A stretch of 47,503 bases of DNA from Sedimentisphaerales bacterium (lineage in GTDB: Bacteria; Planctomycetota; Phycisphaerae; Sedimentisphaerales; SG8-4). The position numbers and the translations under genes were made by a program. The stretch's first letter is position 1. The number at the start of each line of letters is the position of its first letter. Of the stretch, positions 23,401 to 33,242 are shown in pieces. Under the pieces are notes generated by a model. It did not search any database. It was not told the DNA's origin and saw only the letters and a program-made list of their open reading frames with translations. The DNA is taken from positions 1-47,503 of the forward strand of contig JAFGJR010000298.1 in the NCBI GenBank assembly GCA_016928975.1, written 5' to 3'.

Positions 23401-25194
23401 GGACGAATCAGCTTCACCGCGGACCTGAGCCGGCCCGAGCGTTTCACCACAAACGTCGAAGGCAACGACGGCTTGATCATGACGGGACACATGAACGACG
23501 GCAAGGATGGGACCAGCGGGGTTAAATACGCGGCCCGCCTGCGCGCGATTGCCAACGGCGGCACAATCAGCACGGCCGATGGCAGGCTCCGCATCGACGG
23601 CGCAGATGCCGTGACTCTCCTGTTGGCCGCCGGCACTGACTACGAGCTCCGGCCACCTGACTATCGCGGCAGCAATCCCGAGCAGACGACCGACGCACAG
23701 CTTGCACAGGCCACGGCCAAGCCGCTCCGGCAACTATACAGCGCCCATGTGGCGGATTACCAGAGGCTCTTTCGACGCGTAGCCCTTGATCTTGGCGGCA
23801 CCGCGGAGACTTCGGCGAGAATGCCGACTGACGAGAGGCTCAATGCGATGCGCAGCGGGGCGACGGACCCTGGTCTGATTGAGCTGTATTTCCAATTCGG
23901 GCGATACCTGCTGATCTCCAGCTCGCGGCCGGGCAGCCTGCCGGCGAACCTGCAAGGGATCTGGGCGGAGGGCGTCCAGACGCCCTGGAATGGCGATTAT
24001 CACGCGAATATCAACGTGCAGATGAATTACTGGCCGGCGGAGGTCTGCAACCTCGCGGAATGTCACCAGCCGCTGTTCGACCTGATCGATTCGCTTCGAC
24101 CGAGCGGCCGCAAGACCGCCAGGGTGCACTACGGCGCTAACGGCTGGACGGTCCACACGATCACGAATGTCTTCGGCTTCACCTCGCCGGGCGAGTCGCC
24201 GGGCTGGGGCCTGTTCCCGGCTGCCGGCGCGTGGCTGTGCCAGCATCTGTGGGAACACTACGCCTTTGGAGCCGACCGGAGATTCCTGGAGCAGGTCTGG
24301 CCCATCCTGCGCGAATCGGCTGAGTTTTATCTCGACTTTCTCGTGACCGATCCGAGGACCGGCAGGCTCGTCAGCGGTCCGGTGAACTCGCCGGAGAACG
24401 CGTTCATCACCGCCGACGGCCAGCGAGGCTCTCTGTGCATGGGACCGGCGATGGACCAGCAAATCATCTGGGACCTGTTCACGAACGTCCTGGACAGCGC
24501 CAGAGTGCTCGGCGTCGAGGGCGATTTCGTCCAGCGCGTCCGCGACGCTCGCGAGCGACTGCTCGGGCCGCAAATCGGCTCCGACGGCCGGCTGCTCGAG
24601 TGGTCGCAGCAGTTCAAGGAGGCCGAGCCGGGACATCGTCACGTGTCCCACCTGTTCGCCCTCTATCCCGGCAAGCAGATCAGCGTGACCGGCACGCCCG
24701 ATCTGGCGACGGCGGCCAGAAAGTCGCTGGAGTACCGCCTTTCGCACGGCGGCGGTCACACCGGCTGGAGCCGCGCGTGGATCATCAACTTCTGGGCCCG
24801 CCTCCAGGATGGGGAGAAGGCCTACGAGAACGTTGCGGCCCTGCTGGCCAAATCGACCCTGCCCAACCTGTTCGATACCCATCCGCCGTTTCAAATCGAC
24901 GGCAACTTCGGCGGTACTGCGGGCATTGCGGAGATGCTGCTGCAGAGCCACGCCGGCGAGATTCACCTGTTGCCCGCCCTTCCGGCCGCATGGCCTTCCG
25001 GATACGTCAAGGGTCTGCGGGCCAGAGGCGGCTACGAAGTGGACATTGCCTGGGCGAATGGAAAGCTGAGCGAAGCGACGATCCATCCGTCGCAGGACGG
25101 CGCATGCACCATCCGCTACGGCGACAACACGGCTCGCATCGACACAAAGGCCGATAAACCGCTGACAATCGACGGAAATATCGCACAATTATGA
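20464..25194 (+). CDS. Tandem double GH95 glycosidase (alpha-L-fucosidase family)
   Basis: The 1576-residue protein consists of two full GH95 units, about residues 20-810 and 811-1576. Both begin alike ([20 protein letters not shown] and [20 protein letters not shown]). GH95 enzymes are inverting 1,2-alpha-L-fucosidases or alpha-L-galactosidases. Using the Bifidobacterium AfcA scheme, both units keep the asparagine pair (N388/N390; N1182/N1184 in NIN), the acid Glu in NSPE (E520; E1311) and the Asp in QIDGNFG (D686; D1479). Both could therefore be active. The N-terminus ([19 protein letters not shown]) is only a weak signal peptide. Residues 319-329 ([11 protein letters not shown]) come from a palindromic repeat. 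The gene follows nagA by 42 bp and is probably co-transcribed. Confidence 0.92.
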   Translation: MTNMILEVMIAGCLIASDGPRSNVKLWYDTPAKAWTQALPVGNGRLGAMVFGGTGEDRLQLNEDSLWCGRPLDYAHDGAAEYLPQIRRLLLEGRQKEAEDLAMEHFMSVPLGQMPYQPFGDLRLTFPGHDKVEGYRRELDLNTAIATTSYRVNDVTYTRQVFASYPDQVIVVRVECSRPGALSFGATLTSPNQDVQTQAVAGDTLAIRGRARDYNTRGNYGVIPGTVRFEGRCRVIVNGGKATVDDRKIVVEGADAATLMLALATSVKRYNDVSADPAARCDETLRKVAGKTPQQIRDAHVTDHRTLFQRVSIDLGPAVETQDFASLPTDQRVLKYAQQEDPQLAALFFQYGRYLMIASSRGGGQPANLQGLWNESVSPPWDSKYTVNINTEMNYWLTEPTNLSTCGRPLFGALADISRTGSSVAQKHYNAPGWVLHHNFDLWRGAAPINASNHGIWPTGGAWLCQHLWWHYLYTGDKTFLARRAYPLMKGAAEFFVAYLIEDPRSDKHWLISGPSNSPEIGGLVMGPTMDHQIIRDLFANTAQAARTLGVDEEFAKKLDTMRSRIAPNQIGKHGQLQEWLEDKDNPKEEHRHVSHLWGLFPGEEITPETPDLFKAARQSLLFRGDGGTGWSRAWKINFWARLLDGNHAHLMLKNLLTLTSSPLTDYKGGGVYPNLFDAHPPFQIDGNFGATSGITEMLMQSHRKDSEGHYIIDLLPALPDAWPTGSVKGLCARGGFETSLAWRDGKLIAAAIRSKLGNTCRVRMRTAVTVLTDRQDVHVSRPAPNVIEFETTPGEKYTLLPVEGDETDYWRGLKLWYRQPATEWTQALPVGNGRLGAMVFGGVDKERLQLNEVSLWSGSPQDADNPEALAALHEVRELIFDGKHAEANAIANRKLVCKGAGSRHASATGSLYGSYQTLGDLTLTFDAASDISEYRRELDLDTAAATVSYRQGDATFRRGVLSSAADQVLIVRLTCDRPGRISFTADLSRPERFTTNVEGNDGLIMTGHMNDGKDGTSGVKYAARLRAIANGGTISTADGRLRIDGADAVTLLLAAGTDYELRPPDYRGSNPEQTTDAQLAQATAKPLRQLYSAHVADYQRLFRRVALDLGGTAETSARMPTDERLNAMRSGATDPGLIELYFQFGRYLLISSSRPGSLPANLQGIWAEGVQTPWNGDYHANINVQMNYWPAEVCNLAECHQPLFDLIDSLRPSGRKTARVHYGANGWTVHTITNVFGFTSPGESPGWGLFPAAGAWLCQHLWEHYAFGADRRFLEQVWPILRESAEFYLDFLVTDPRTGRLVSGPVNSPENAFITADGQRGSLCMGPAMDQQIIWDLFTNVLDSARVLGVEGDFVQRVRDARERLLGPQIGSDGRLLEWSQQFKEAEPGHRHVSHLFALYPGKQISVTGTPDLATAARKSLEYRLSHGGGHTGWSRAWIINFWARLQDGEKAYENVAALLAKSTLPNLFDTHPPFQIDGNFGGTAGIAEMLLQSHAGEIHLLPALPAAWPSGYVKGLRARGGYEVDIAWANGKLSEATIHPSQDGACTIRYGDNTARIDTKADKPLTIDGNIAQL
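21418..21450. repeat. GAGACGCAA-TTGCGTCTC palindrome inside the GH95 gene
   Basis: GAGACGCAA (21421-21429) and TTGCGTCTC (21434-21442) form perfect arms. The flanks match the scpB copy, including GCCGACC downstream. It is read in the same frame as in scpB ([11 protein letters not shown]) and lies in a linker where the second GH95 unit has a few residues fewer. Confidence 0.85.
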
Positions 25195-25535
25195 GACAAC
25201 GCTCTTGACACGGCGGCAGACAGCCGTTTAACTCAGACATAGCATGTCAAGCAGGCAGGTTGCGGGGCTGGCGTTCTTTCTCAGGATTCGTATCACAACT
25301 CGTTGGGTTTCTGATTCCGTACAGTCAGGGCCCAATACCGGAACTGTGCGCAAGTTGGATAGCCTAGACAAGCCACGGGCATTGCGAAAGGAGGGTCTAC
25401 ACAAAACACGATAACTTGGTCACCTGCGAAGGAGGGTGATGAGTTGGTTGCTCGTTGTTCGTTGTCGGTCTGCCCAGGGTCGGCGGCCGGCAACTGATAG
25501 AAGCACTACTCAATACCCGCAAAGAGGAGACCAAC
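25195..25535. other. Intergenic region before the SPYAF protein
   Basis: No gene is seen. Two purine-rich words, GCGAAAGGAGGGT (25384 on) and GCGAAGGAGGGT (25427 on), are spaced about 43 bp apart. A run of GTTG/TCGTTG words at 25442-25476 looks like one arm of another iterated-word repeat (E). AAAGAGGAGA at 25521-25530 is the ribosome binding site of the next gene. No clear promoter was found. Confidence 0.5.
25442..25476. repeat. Iterated-word repeat E (GTTGNTCGTTG type), single arm
   Basis: GTTGGTTGCTCGTTGTTCGT followed by TGTCGGTCTG repeats a 9-11 base word. I see no clear complementary arm nearby, so this may be a partial element. Confidence 0.4.
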
Positions 25536-26390
25536 ATGAGAAGGATCTCAATCGCCCTGACGCTCGTGTTCTTGGTACCGAGCGTCGCCCCGGCAGAGTG
25601 CGTCGTCCCCTTGTACAGCCGCGTCCATTACTCGCCGTACGCCTTCAGCTACCATAACAATGGACTCGTTCCCGGCGGGATCACCTACTCGCCGTACGCA
25701 TTCCGCTCCAACAACTCCGGGCTCGTGTTTGAAGGGGTACGATACACGCCCTATGCGTTCAATTACAGAAACTCGGGCCTGATCCTCGACTACTACTGCT
25801 GCCCCATCCCCTACGTCGTTTGCAGCCATTCATGCTCGTCCGGCCAGGTTTGCTCCAAGGACGGCTGTCTCCCACGCTGGAGCAACACCCGGACAAACGA
25901 CACAGGCGCCAGTTCGAGGTGCCACTCCCCGGGGCGTGACGCAGCCGGCCAGAGCAGGACCGTCGCATCTGTGGCTTCCGCTCAAGGCGAAGACCCACTG
26001 ACGATCATACGCAAGCACCTCCGCGAGCAGGGGTTCTCGGATGTCGCGGTCAATCGCATCCTGAGAGTCGGTGACAGACTCGTCAGCGCCGACTTCAGTG
26101 TGGGCGGCCGGAACCTGCTCATCAAGTACTGGGACCCGGTCCAGATCGAGTCGCTGTCGGCAAAGGCCGATGACGAGCGAAAGCCGACCGGCACTGCTGA
26201 GTCGAGGACCGTGGACAAGTACAAGAAGGACTGGGAGGCCTTTGCCGGCAAGTACCAGCAGGACGGTGGAGAGATCTATGTCGTCGCCGCCTCGGAGCGG
26301 ACGGAGATCATCGCCGCTCTGAATGCGTGCAAGAGCCTTCATCCCGACGGCGTCGAATCGAGCCCCGAGGCTGTGTACGCCAGGCAATAG
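25536..26390 (+). CDS. Exported protein with three SPYAF repeats
   Basis: I do not recognise this 284-residue protein. A signal peptide (MRRISIALTLVFLVPSVAPA) is followed by three near-identical repeats of about 19-20 residues: VHYSPYAFSYHNNGLVPGG, ITYSPYAFRSNNSGLVFEG and VRYTPYAFNYRNSGLI. A cysteine-rich stretch follows (YYCCPIPYVVCSHSCSSGQV, CSKDGC), then a low-complexity linker, then a C-terminal domain from about residue 150 (DPLTIIRKHLREQGFSDVAV, NRILRVGDRLVSADFSVGG, LLIKYWDPVQIE). A good ribosome binding site (AAAGAGGAGA) fixes the start. It ends 9 bp from the convergent giant exoprotein gene. A role in surface structure is possible but not shown. Confidence 0.75.
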   Translation: MRRISIALTLVFLVPSVAPAECVVPLYSRVHYSPYAFSYHNNGLVPGGITYSPYAFRSNNSGLVFEGVRYTPYAFNYRNSGLILDYYCCPIPYVVCSHSCSSGQVCSKDGCLPRWSNTRTNDTGASSRCHSPGRDAAGQSRTVASVASAQGEDPLTIIRKHLREQGFSDVAVNRILRVGDRLVSADFSVGGRNLLIKYWDPVQIESLSAKADDERKPTGTAESRTVDKYKKDWEAFAGKYQQDGGEIYVVAASERTEIIAALNACKSLHPDGVESSPEAVYARQ

Positions 26391-26399
26391 GACTGCCTG

Positions 26400-29300
26400 T
26401 CACGGCCTGCCCGGCGAGGGCTGCGACTGTTGCCAACTGGCAGGATCGCTCCAAGTGGCGCGTGGGGCGGCGGGATCACGAATCGTCAGCGACATGCCGT
26501 CGCCGTCGCTCAGCGGATACCATGCGCCGTCATAGTCGAATCGCAGAATCACGGCATCCAATGGAACCGGCAACTGAAGCACGATCTCTTCGCCGGCGTT
26601 GCTGAGGCTGCCGCTGTATTGCCCGGCCACCCTGGGCGCCGCCCCATAGGCAGACCGGAACGACGCCAGATCCGCCACAACGACCACGTACTCCCCCGGC
26701 TCCAGCGTCATCGCCGGGAAGGTGAAGCGTACGCCTTCGCTGAGCCGTACCCCGGTCACGTCGAGCACGGCATCTCCTGCATTCATCAACTCGACGTAGT
26801 CGTAGGGCGCGCCCTGACGGGAATGGTACATGAGCTCGGTGATCCGCAGGGCGTCCAGCAGGTTCAGATCGTTCTTATACTCATGGAGGTTCCCGCCCTG
26901 CGCCGCCGCGAGCGTCGCATCCACGGCGACACTGATAAGGAAGTCCGAGCTGGTCACGCTGCTGTTCATCGCATGAACGGCCAGGAGATTGGCCCCAGGC
27001 TTCAGGTCGCCCTCGAACCGGGTAATATCGACGTACTCGTCGAAGTCCTCCCCTTCGGCCTCGCCGGCGCTGTCCGCACGCGAGTTCCACGCGGGGGTGC
27101 CCGTGAAATTCGTCCGGGCCACCTCTTGGCCATTCAGGTAAGCGATGAACGCATCGTCGTATCGCACCTTCAGCATCAGGCTGTTGACGTCGGCAAGGGT
27201 GTCCGCATCGACGGTGAACGGAACGCGGACGTAACAGGAACTGTTCTTGCCCGTTCCGTACATCTGGGCTTCCGTGTCAAGCGTGATCAAGGAATCGTAA
27301 TCCGAACCCCGGTCGAAGCCGACCCCGCCCGGCGCACCGGCGCCGTGCAGCCAGGCCGAGTCATCGAAGCCCACGTCTGATTTCCATGCTTCTCCCACCT
27401 CATCGGCCGAAGTCGGCACGAACGCACTCTTGGCAGCACTCTCCGGCACGAGCGCCACCGAGGTGACGCTCTCCTGCGACGTGGTCATGTTCGGCAGCCC
27501 CGGCGTCGGCAGAAGGAAGTACTCGAACCGGCCGGAGCCGTCGGGAGAACGTCCCTGCGAAACGTCCGCCGTCTGGTTGCCGAAGACGATCTGATCGATC
27601 CGGCTGAACGTGGTATCGAACAACGTGATCACCTCGCCGTCTGCCGATAGACTGAACCCCAGGTGGCCCGGACCTGCTTTGCCGTCTGCCTCAAAGACGA
27701 CGTGGCCCCGGCCGGCAACGAAGCTCAGCGGGGACAAGCCGTACCGGTCCGGCTCCCTCTCCGGTGTGTCGCTGATATGAAAGCCGCCGAGATCGACGGG
27801 CAGCGCATCCGGATTGTACAGCTCGACGAAATCCGACGAAAACAGAACCTCTCCGCTTGCCAGCCACTCGTTGATCTTCACCGTGCGAGGATCCCCGAGC
27901 GGCATGAGAAGGTTGGCCTGGCCGAACGTAGGGACCGTCAGATGCCACTGGCCGGCATTTCCGACGCGACCGATGGACAAATCGGGCAGTTGCGGACCGA
28001 ACTCCACCGAGTCGATCAGTGCCCCCGTCTTGTCATGGAGGTAGAGTGCATCGCCTCCCGCGCCGAACGCAAAGCCCAGATGCAGCCCGGACGCCGTGGC
28101 GTCGTCATCCGCGAACAGAACCCGGTACTCGCCCGGATTCATCAGCACGCCGGCCGGAAAGACGTATTTGTCCGGCCGTCCTGGATCGTCGCTGAGAGTC
28201 ATCCCCGCCAGGCTCAAAGGCGCGGGGCCGTCGTAATAGAGCTCGACCAGGTCGGGGAAAGCACCCTCATGATCGAATTCCGTCTCGTTCACCGCCAGAA
28301 TCTCATGGATGAGGAGCTGCCGATACGCGGTGTCCACCACGAAGGTGCGCGAAACCGTCGGATGATCCTGACTCTGCCAGACGCCGGCCGAGTCCTTGCC
28401 GACGACGTAGACCGTGTAGGATTGGCCGTTTTGCAGGTTCGCCAGAGTGATCGGCGGCAGCGGTCTGGGGTTACCAGCGAGCAATGCATCCGGTCGGACT
28501 ACTTCCTCGCTCCATGGGCCGTTGTTCACACGATACTTGTACGCATGGATGTCCGGTCCGCCCACAGTCAACGTGACACTGGTCTTCCACGTGACCGGGG
28601 CCGGCTCGCCCGAGATCGAGGCGCCGGCGGGCACGAGGCCCCCCATATCCCTCCCGTTCGCTCCGGTGCCGATGGCCGGCGAGCTCGGCAGCAAGCGCAT
28701 GTCGCGAAGCGGGTCCGTGATATTCCCGTCGTTCACCAACAAGGGATTGACGCCCTCCAGGTTGCCGGTGCCGTCCCAGACCACCGGGTCATTCTCGATG
28801 ATCGGGAAGATGGAGTTGTTCATCGTGATGGCCGTCGGATGGCCCACCCAGTCCGGGTTCGCGAACACGTGAGCGACATCATGGAAGATGTTTCCATCAC
28901 CATAGAACCCCATACCCTGCCACTGGCCCGACCGGGCCTCATACATATTGGCCACCGCGAAGGTGGCGTGGACCACTGTGTTGTTGACGGCGGTGATGAA
29001 CCCATCGTCTTTGGACAGGAACGCGTGATCCACGTCATAGAACAGGTTTCTCACGGCCGTCACCCTGGAGCACTCGCCATACTCCGTCCCGGTGGTGACC
29101 GCGTGCGTCAGGGTCTCGCGAGAAGCATCCTGGTGCATGTGCAGGAAGACGTTGCCTTCCACGTGCGCATCGGCGGCATCCAGATCGATGCCATCGTCGC
29201 TGGCCCCGGTGAACGTGTTGTTGAGGAACCGCCCGATGGGACCGGGACGTTGGCCGCCTGTGAAATCAATGATGTCGTTGTAGCCGGTCGTCGTGCCGAA

Positions 29301-32300
29301 CCAGTTCCCCTCGATCAGCGCGTATCCGTCCGACGGCATGCCCCAGAAATGGACCAGCTCCTCGTTCTGAATGCTTGGCAGGATCGAGTTCTTCAGGATC
29401 ATCGAGGAGTCGTCAAACGACAAATACATCTTGCTGTGGTTGGCCCAAACGACATGGTCCATGGCGACCCTGGCATGATCCGCCTCGATGGCGGCGGAGC
29501 CGGAATCGCAGTACTCCATGGTCACATAGGCCAGACGGCTCTCGTCTGTCGTATTCTTGAACTGTAGTCCGGCCCAACTCGTGGAACCAGGTGTCTTCGT
29601 GAGGCTGATGCGCTGGTAGGCCGTCCCCTCGGCGATCAAGCGGCCGTTGACCACCAAGCCGGCGCCAGGCTCGAAGAACAGCGTCGTGCCGGGCTCGATC
29701 GTCAGTGTCACGCCCGCGGGAACTGTCACCGCACCCGTCACCTGCCATGGCCCGGCAGCCGCCTGCAAGGTCCTGTCGGACGCGATGGCGCCGGACAGCG
29801 ATGAGATGTCGCCGTCGTCATACCAGATGTCGATCTGCTTCTCCTGGAGCTTCGTGCCGGTGCCATTGCGGCCGTCACACGATTCCACGACGACCCGATT
29901 GATCCCCGGCTGCAACGATCCCCTGTTGACACTGGGCCGGATCGCCTCCAACCCCAGATCGAAACTCATGTCGCCACTGCTCGGGGCATTCTGATGCACT
30001 TCCACTGCCAGCACGTTCACACCGGCCCGCAGAAGGCTCACGGGAAGGTCGCACTCAACGAAGGTTCTCTCGGCATCACCGCTGACACCGGCACTGGCGC
30101 GCGTGGTATAGTCGATCGCCCCTTCCGGCATTCCGACCCGCCATGCCTCCACGTTGTTGAGGTATATCACCGCCCCGTCGTCGCAGAGCACACGCAGGTG
30201 CAGGGAGAAGTAGCCCTCGAGCGTGCGGACCGGGAATGACTTGCGGAAGTAGGCGGTGATGAATCGGTCGCCCGATGGCCCGCCGTCGATGACGGTGGCT
30301 TCGTCATTGTCCCCGTAGCCAAGCTGGGCCTCGCCGGTGCGCCAGGTGCTGTCATCGAAACCGGAGCTCCGCCAGGCGGTTCCCTGATCGCTGCCGTCGT
30401 CGAGGTATTTCCACTCCGAGCCGGCATCGACCAGTGAGTCCGCCACTCCGAGGCTTCCCGCAGACTGCCACCTCCCCTCCATGGCCGACCAGGAGGCCGG
30501 GATTCCATCGACGAGGACCGACAGCGTCGTGGCGACGTTCGCCGCCCCGGACAGAACATACTTGTCGCTCGTCGTGTAGGGATACCCATCGACGACGGGA
30601 AGAGGATTGTCCACGGTGAGCTGCTGGGGAATCTGATCGAGCACCGCGGCCCGGCGGTCCCGGACAAACTGCTTCAGCGTCGCGATGTGGTCTGCCGGCG
30701 TGAACGCCCCCAGGACCTGGTCGAACAGCGGATCGAGTCTCTCGGGGCGGAAAAGCTGATCTGTGACGTCCAGAACTGCCTGGTAATACCGGCGGATGAT
30801 GTCCGGACGGCCGAACAACCGCTTCAATCCGTCCACCCCGTTGTAGCTGCCGATGCCGGTGACAATCGTGAAAATGCTCTGATCGATGGCGCCGCTGGTG
30901 TTTCCCTGGCCCAGGATCGTGTCCAGGTCGTGGGGAATCAACACGAAGCGGGGATCCGTGACGCCGCGGTACAGGTAGTAGTCGTCTCCGATGCCCATCC
31001 GCAGTCCGGTCTCGTAGTTCAGCAGGCACGCGTCCAGCGCAATGTAGTGCAGCCATTGCGAGATGTTGATGACCTCGCCGACTTCCTGTTCGTAACTGGC
31101 GTCGGGCGCGTTGTTGAGCACGTTCACCAATCGGATCAGATCCGACCAGTCGTCCTGCGACACGTTGCTTTCCTTGAAGTAGCTGGGACGGTATGCATTG
31201 GGATTGGCCCCCAGGTACCGGAAATCGGCCTCGCCGGCGTCGCGGAAACACGCATAGAGATTCCCGTCGGGGTCCTCGGGGAAGTACTTGGCGGCGAAGT
31301 CCTCGTCGAACGCATCGAGGCGAACGTAAACCCCGAACATGGGACTGCCCGAGGCAGCCAGGTTGGCGCCGTTGATTCGCAACTGCGCGGGGGCGGCCTC
31401 CGCGGCGGCGGTGCCCGCCATGCGAAACAGCACACTGCCGATGATCTGGGCATACGTGTAGCGGCAATTGAAATTGATCGCGCTCAGACCTTTCCAGCGT
31501 CGATCCCGCGCAAAGCCCACGTGATAGTTGTTGGGCGGCCCTGTGCGCGTGCCGTGGCCGCGATTGCGAATCCCGACACGGTAGCATGACTCGACGCCCG
31601 TGCCGTCAATGCTGACGAACACGCCGTTCATGGTGGCGTCACTGTCCTCTTCCCCATTGCTCCGGCTGTCAATGAAGGCCAGGTGGGCGCGCTCCATTTC
31701 CGTCATCACAAGATAATAGAGGGGCTGCCCGCCGACCTGCCAGTAGGTGCCGGGATCGAGCGCCGCGTCCACGCGGTACAGAGCGTTGGTCACTTGCCGC
31801 CATTCGTCATCCACAAGGCTTGGGGCCGGCCACGTGCGCGCCCTGCCCCCGCCGTCGATAGCTTCGACGTAGAATTCAATGACCGTGCCGTCCGGGTGCG
31901 GAGGGATTTGGGCGCCGTACACACCATCGCCGGCTGCGCCGTCGCCGTGCGCGCCGTCATCGACCATGACCACGGAGAGATAGTCGGTCCCGGTCTGTGG
32001 ATAGGCATTGTCGCCGCTGTACGTGGACCGATCCACGCGATAGCAGAGCCGGACGACAACGCTTTGCATAGCCTCATCGATTACCCGCGCGGTGACCGTC
32101 ACGCGATGGACAGGTTTCGGAATCACCGGGCTGTGCCGCAGGTTCAAGATCAACGGCGCGACATCGCCGGCGGCAACGGAATTGGCCGCTCCCGGCGTCC
32201 CGCCGTCCACCAGGCTGGCGGCCCAGTTTTGACCGAACTCATTCGGCATGGCCACGCCGATCAGTTCCAGGGACCTGCCGCCGCCGTCGGTCTCGTCCGA

Positions 32301-33242
32301 CCATTGCCACCCGCGATGGCTATGGTCCACCGGCCCGAGCTCGCGCACGGCCCAGTCGCCCTCGTCGGCGTAGCGAACCTCGTCGACCACCTCGCCGACC
32401 TCGTCCGCGAGCACGATTCTCTCGCCGGAATTGCTCAGCCACCCGGTCCAGCCGCCGACCACGTTCTGCACGTCGGGGTGCAAGGCTGTGAAGACACTTG
32501 TATCGGCGGCCACAACGAGGCATCCTCCCCCCTTCAACACCACGTCGGGGAACACGTACTCCACGCCGTCAGTGAGTTGCCAGCCCGCCAGAGGCACCGG
32601 CGCCACACCCGTATTGCACAGCTCGATCCATTCCTGCCGCCTGTCTTCCGGCGTCAGCGGCGCGTGGGGCGGATGAAACATGATCTCGGAAATGACGATC
32701 TGTCCGGTCCCCGCCTGGTTGGATCTGCCCGGCGTCGGGGTCGTGAACGACTGCCATGAATCGGCTCCGTCGGGCATGCGACCGAATGAGGCGTCCGGCT
32801 CCTGCGCCCCGAAGGTCACGGCATCGAGCAGATTCAGTTGCCCATCGTAGAGAGCCAGGGACTCGCCGCCGGCGCTGAGCTTGAAATTCGCGTGGAGCAG
32901 CCCTTGCACGACCTCACTGTCGGCCCAGATGAGCAGAAAGCCGTGGGCCGGGACCGTCGTGACCGCCGCGTCGCTCGTCGGGAACTGCCACCGGGTCGGG
33001 TCCGCCATGTCGTCGGTGAGATAATACCCGGCGACATTGACCGGGCTATTGCCGTGGTTGTACAGCTCAATCCAGTCGTCGCTATCGCCCTGTGCATCCT
33101 GAAAGGAGCCGGTATTGTGGGCCAGAAACTCATTGATGACCAGGGTAGCTCCCGTAGGAGCCCCCCCTTGGCCGAGCGACATGCCTGAGAGCACAGACAA
33201 CAAAACCAGTACGGACGCAATCTTGATCGGGGTGCACGTCAT
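26400..33242 (-). CDS. Giant exported lamin-tail/CotH/beta-helix protein
   Basis: The 2280-residue protein has a signal peptide (residues about 1-24, ending SGMSLGQ). Lamin-tail (LTD) domains occur near residues 30-150 (LVINEFLAHN, DDWIELYNHG), 190-310, 1640-1750, 1785-1890 and 2130-2260 (LRITELMYHS, YDYVELMNAG). A CotH kinase-like domain spans about 540-870 (YRVGIRNRGHGTRTG, GVYVRLDAFDEDFAAKYFPE, LIPHDLDTILGQGN). Galactose-binding-like segments lie near 950 and 1980. A parallel beta-helix runs from about 1180 to 1530 (LTIEPGTTLFFEPGAGLVV). Bacillus CotH phosphorylates coat proteins; whether this copy is active is unknown. No PEP-CTERM-like tail is present. The start is placed at 33242, or possibly 33290, because the promoter at 33340-33368 excludes longer starts. 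Confidence 0.88.
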   Translation of the reverse strand: MTCTPIKIASVLVLLSVLSGMSLGQGGAPTGATLVINEFLAHNTGSFQDAQGDSDDWIELYNHGNSPVNVAGYYLTDDMADPTRWQFPTSDAAVTTVPAHGFLLIWADSEVVQGLLHANFKLSAGGESLALYDGQLNLLDAVTFGAQEPDASFGRMPDGADSWQSFTTPTPGRSNQAGTGQIVISEIMFHPPHAPLTPEDRRQEWIELCNTGVAPVPLAGWQLTDGVEYVFPDVVLKGGGCLVVAADTSVFTALHPDVQNVVGGWTGWLSNSGERIVLADEVGEVVDEVRYADEGDWAVRELGPVDHSHRGWQWSDETDGGGRSLELIGVAMPNEFGQNWAASLVDGGTPGAANSVAAGDVAPLILNLRHSPVIPKPVHRVTVTARVIDEAMQSVVVRLCYRVDRSTYSGDNAYPQTGTDYLSVVMVDDGAHGDGAAGDGVYGAQIPPHPDGTVIEFYVEAIDGGGRARTWPAPSLVDDEWRQVTNALYRVDAALDPGTYWQVGGQPLYYLVMTEMERAHLAFIDSRSNGEEDSDATMNGVFVSIDGTGVESCYRVGIRNRGHGTRTGPPNNYHVGFARDRRWKGLSAINFNCRYTYAQIIGSVLFRMAGTAAAEAAPAQLRINGANLAASGSPMFGVYVRLDAFDEDFAAKYFPEDPDGNLYACFRDAGEADFRYLGANPNAYRPSYFKESNVSQDDWSDLIRLVNVLNNAPDASYEQEVGEVINISQWLHYIALDACLLNYETGLRMGIGDDYYLYRGVTDPRFVLIPHDLDTILGQGNTSGAIDQSIFTIVTGIGSYNGVDGLKRLFGRPDIIRRYYQAVLDVTDQLFRPERLDPLFDQVLGAFTPADHIATLKQFVRDRRAAVLDQIPQQLTVDNPLPVVDGYPYTTSDKYVLSGAANVATTLSVLVDGIPASWSAMEGRWQSAGSLGVADSLVDAGSEWKYLDDGSDQGTAWRSSGFDDSTWRTGEAQLGYGDNDEATVIDGGPSGDRFITAYFRKSFPVRTLEGYFSLHLRVLCDDGAVIYLNNVEAWRVGMPEGAIDYTTRASAGVSGDAERTFVECDLPVSLLRAGVNVLAVEVHQNAPSSGDMSFDLGLEAIRPSVNRGSLQPGINRVVVESCDGRNGTGTKLQEKQIDIWYDDGDISSLSGAIASDRTLQAAAGPWQVTGAVTVPAGVTLTIEPGTTLFFEPGAGLVVNGRLIAEGTAYQRISLTKTPGSTSWAGLQFKNTTDESRLAYVTMEYCDSGSAAIEADHARVAMDHVVWANHSKMYLSFDDSSMILKNSILPSIQNEELVHFWGMPSDGYALIEGNWFGTTTGYNDIIDFTGGQRPGPIGRFLNNTFTGASDDGIDLDAADAHVEGNVFLHMHQDASRETLTHAVTTGTEYGECSRVTAVRNLFYDVDHAFLSKDDGFITAVNNTVVHATFAVANMYEARSGQWQGMGFYGDGNIFHDVAHVFANPDWVGHPTAITMNNSIFPIIENDPVVWDGTGNLEGVNPLLVNDGNITDPLRDMRLLPSSPAIGTGANGRDMGGLVPAGASISGEPAPVTWKTSVTLTVGGPDIHAYKYRVNNGPWSEEVVRPDALLAGNPRPLPPITLANLQNGQSYTVYVVGKDSAGVWQSQDHPTVSRTFVVDTAYRQLLIHEILAVNETEFDHEGAFPDLVELYYDGPAPLSLAGMTLSDDPGRPDKYVFPAGVLMNPGEYRVLFADDDATASGLHLGFAFGAGGDALYLHDKTGALIDSVEFGPQLPDLSIGRVGNAGQWHLTVPTFGQANLLMPLGDPRTVKINEWLASGEVLFSSDFVELYNPDALPVDLGGFHISDTPEREPDRYGLSPLSFVAGRGHVVFEADGKAGPGHLGFSLSADGEVITLFDTTFSRIDQIVFGNQTADVSQGRSPDGSGRFEYFLLPTPGLPNMTTSQESVTSVALVPESAAKSAFVPTSADEVGEAWKSDVGFDDSAWLHGAGAPGGVGFDRGSDYDSLITLDTEAQMYGTGKNSSCYVRVPFTVDADTLADVNSLMLKVRYDDAFIAYLNGQEVARTNFTGTPAWNSRADSAGEAEGEDFDEYVDITRFEGDLKPGANLLAVHAMNSSVTSSDFLISVAVDATLAAAQGGNLHEYKNDLNLLDALRITELMYHSRQGAPYDYVELMNAGDAVLDVTGVRLSEGVRFTFPAMTLEPGEYVVVVADLASFRSAYGAAPRVAGQYSGSLSNAGEEIVLQLPVPLDAVILRFDYDGAWYPLSDGDGMSLTIRDPAAPRATWSDPASWQQSQPSPGRP

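Noticed and set aside
27663..29567. Plus-strand open frame of 634 codons opposite the giant exoprotein
   Set aside because: Antisense shadow; the minus-strand frame carries lamin-tail and beta-helix domains and a strong promoter.
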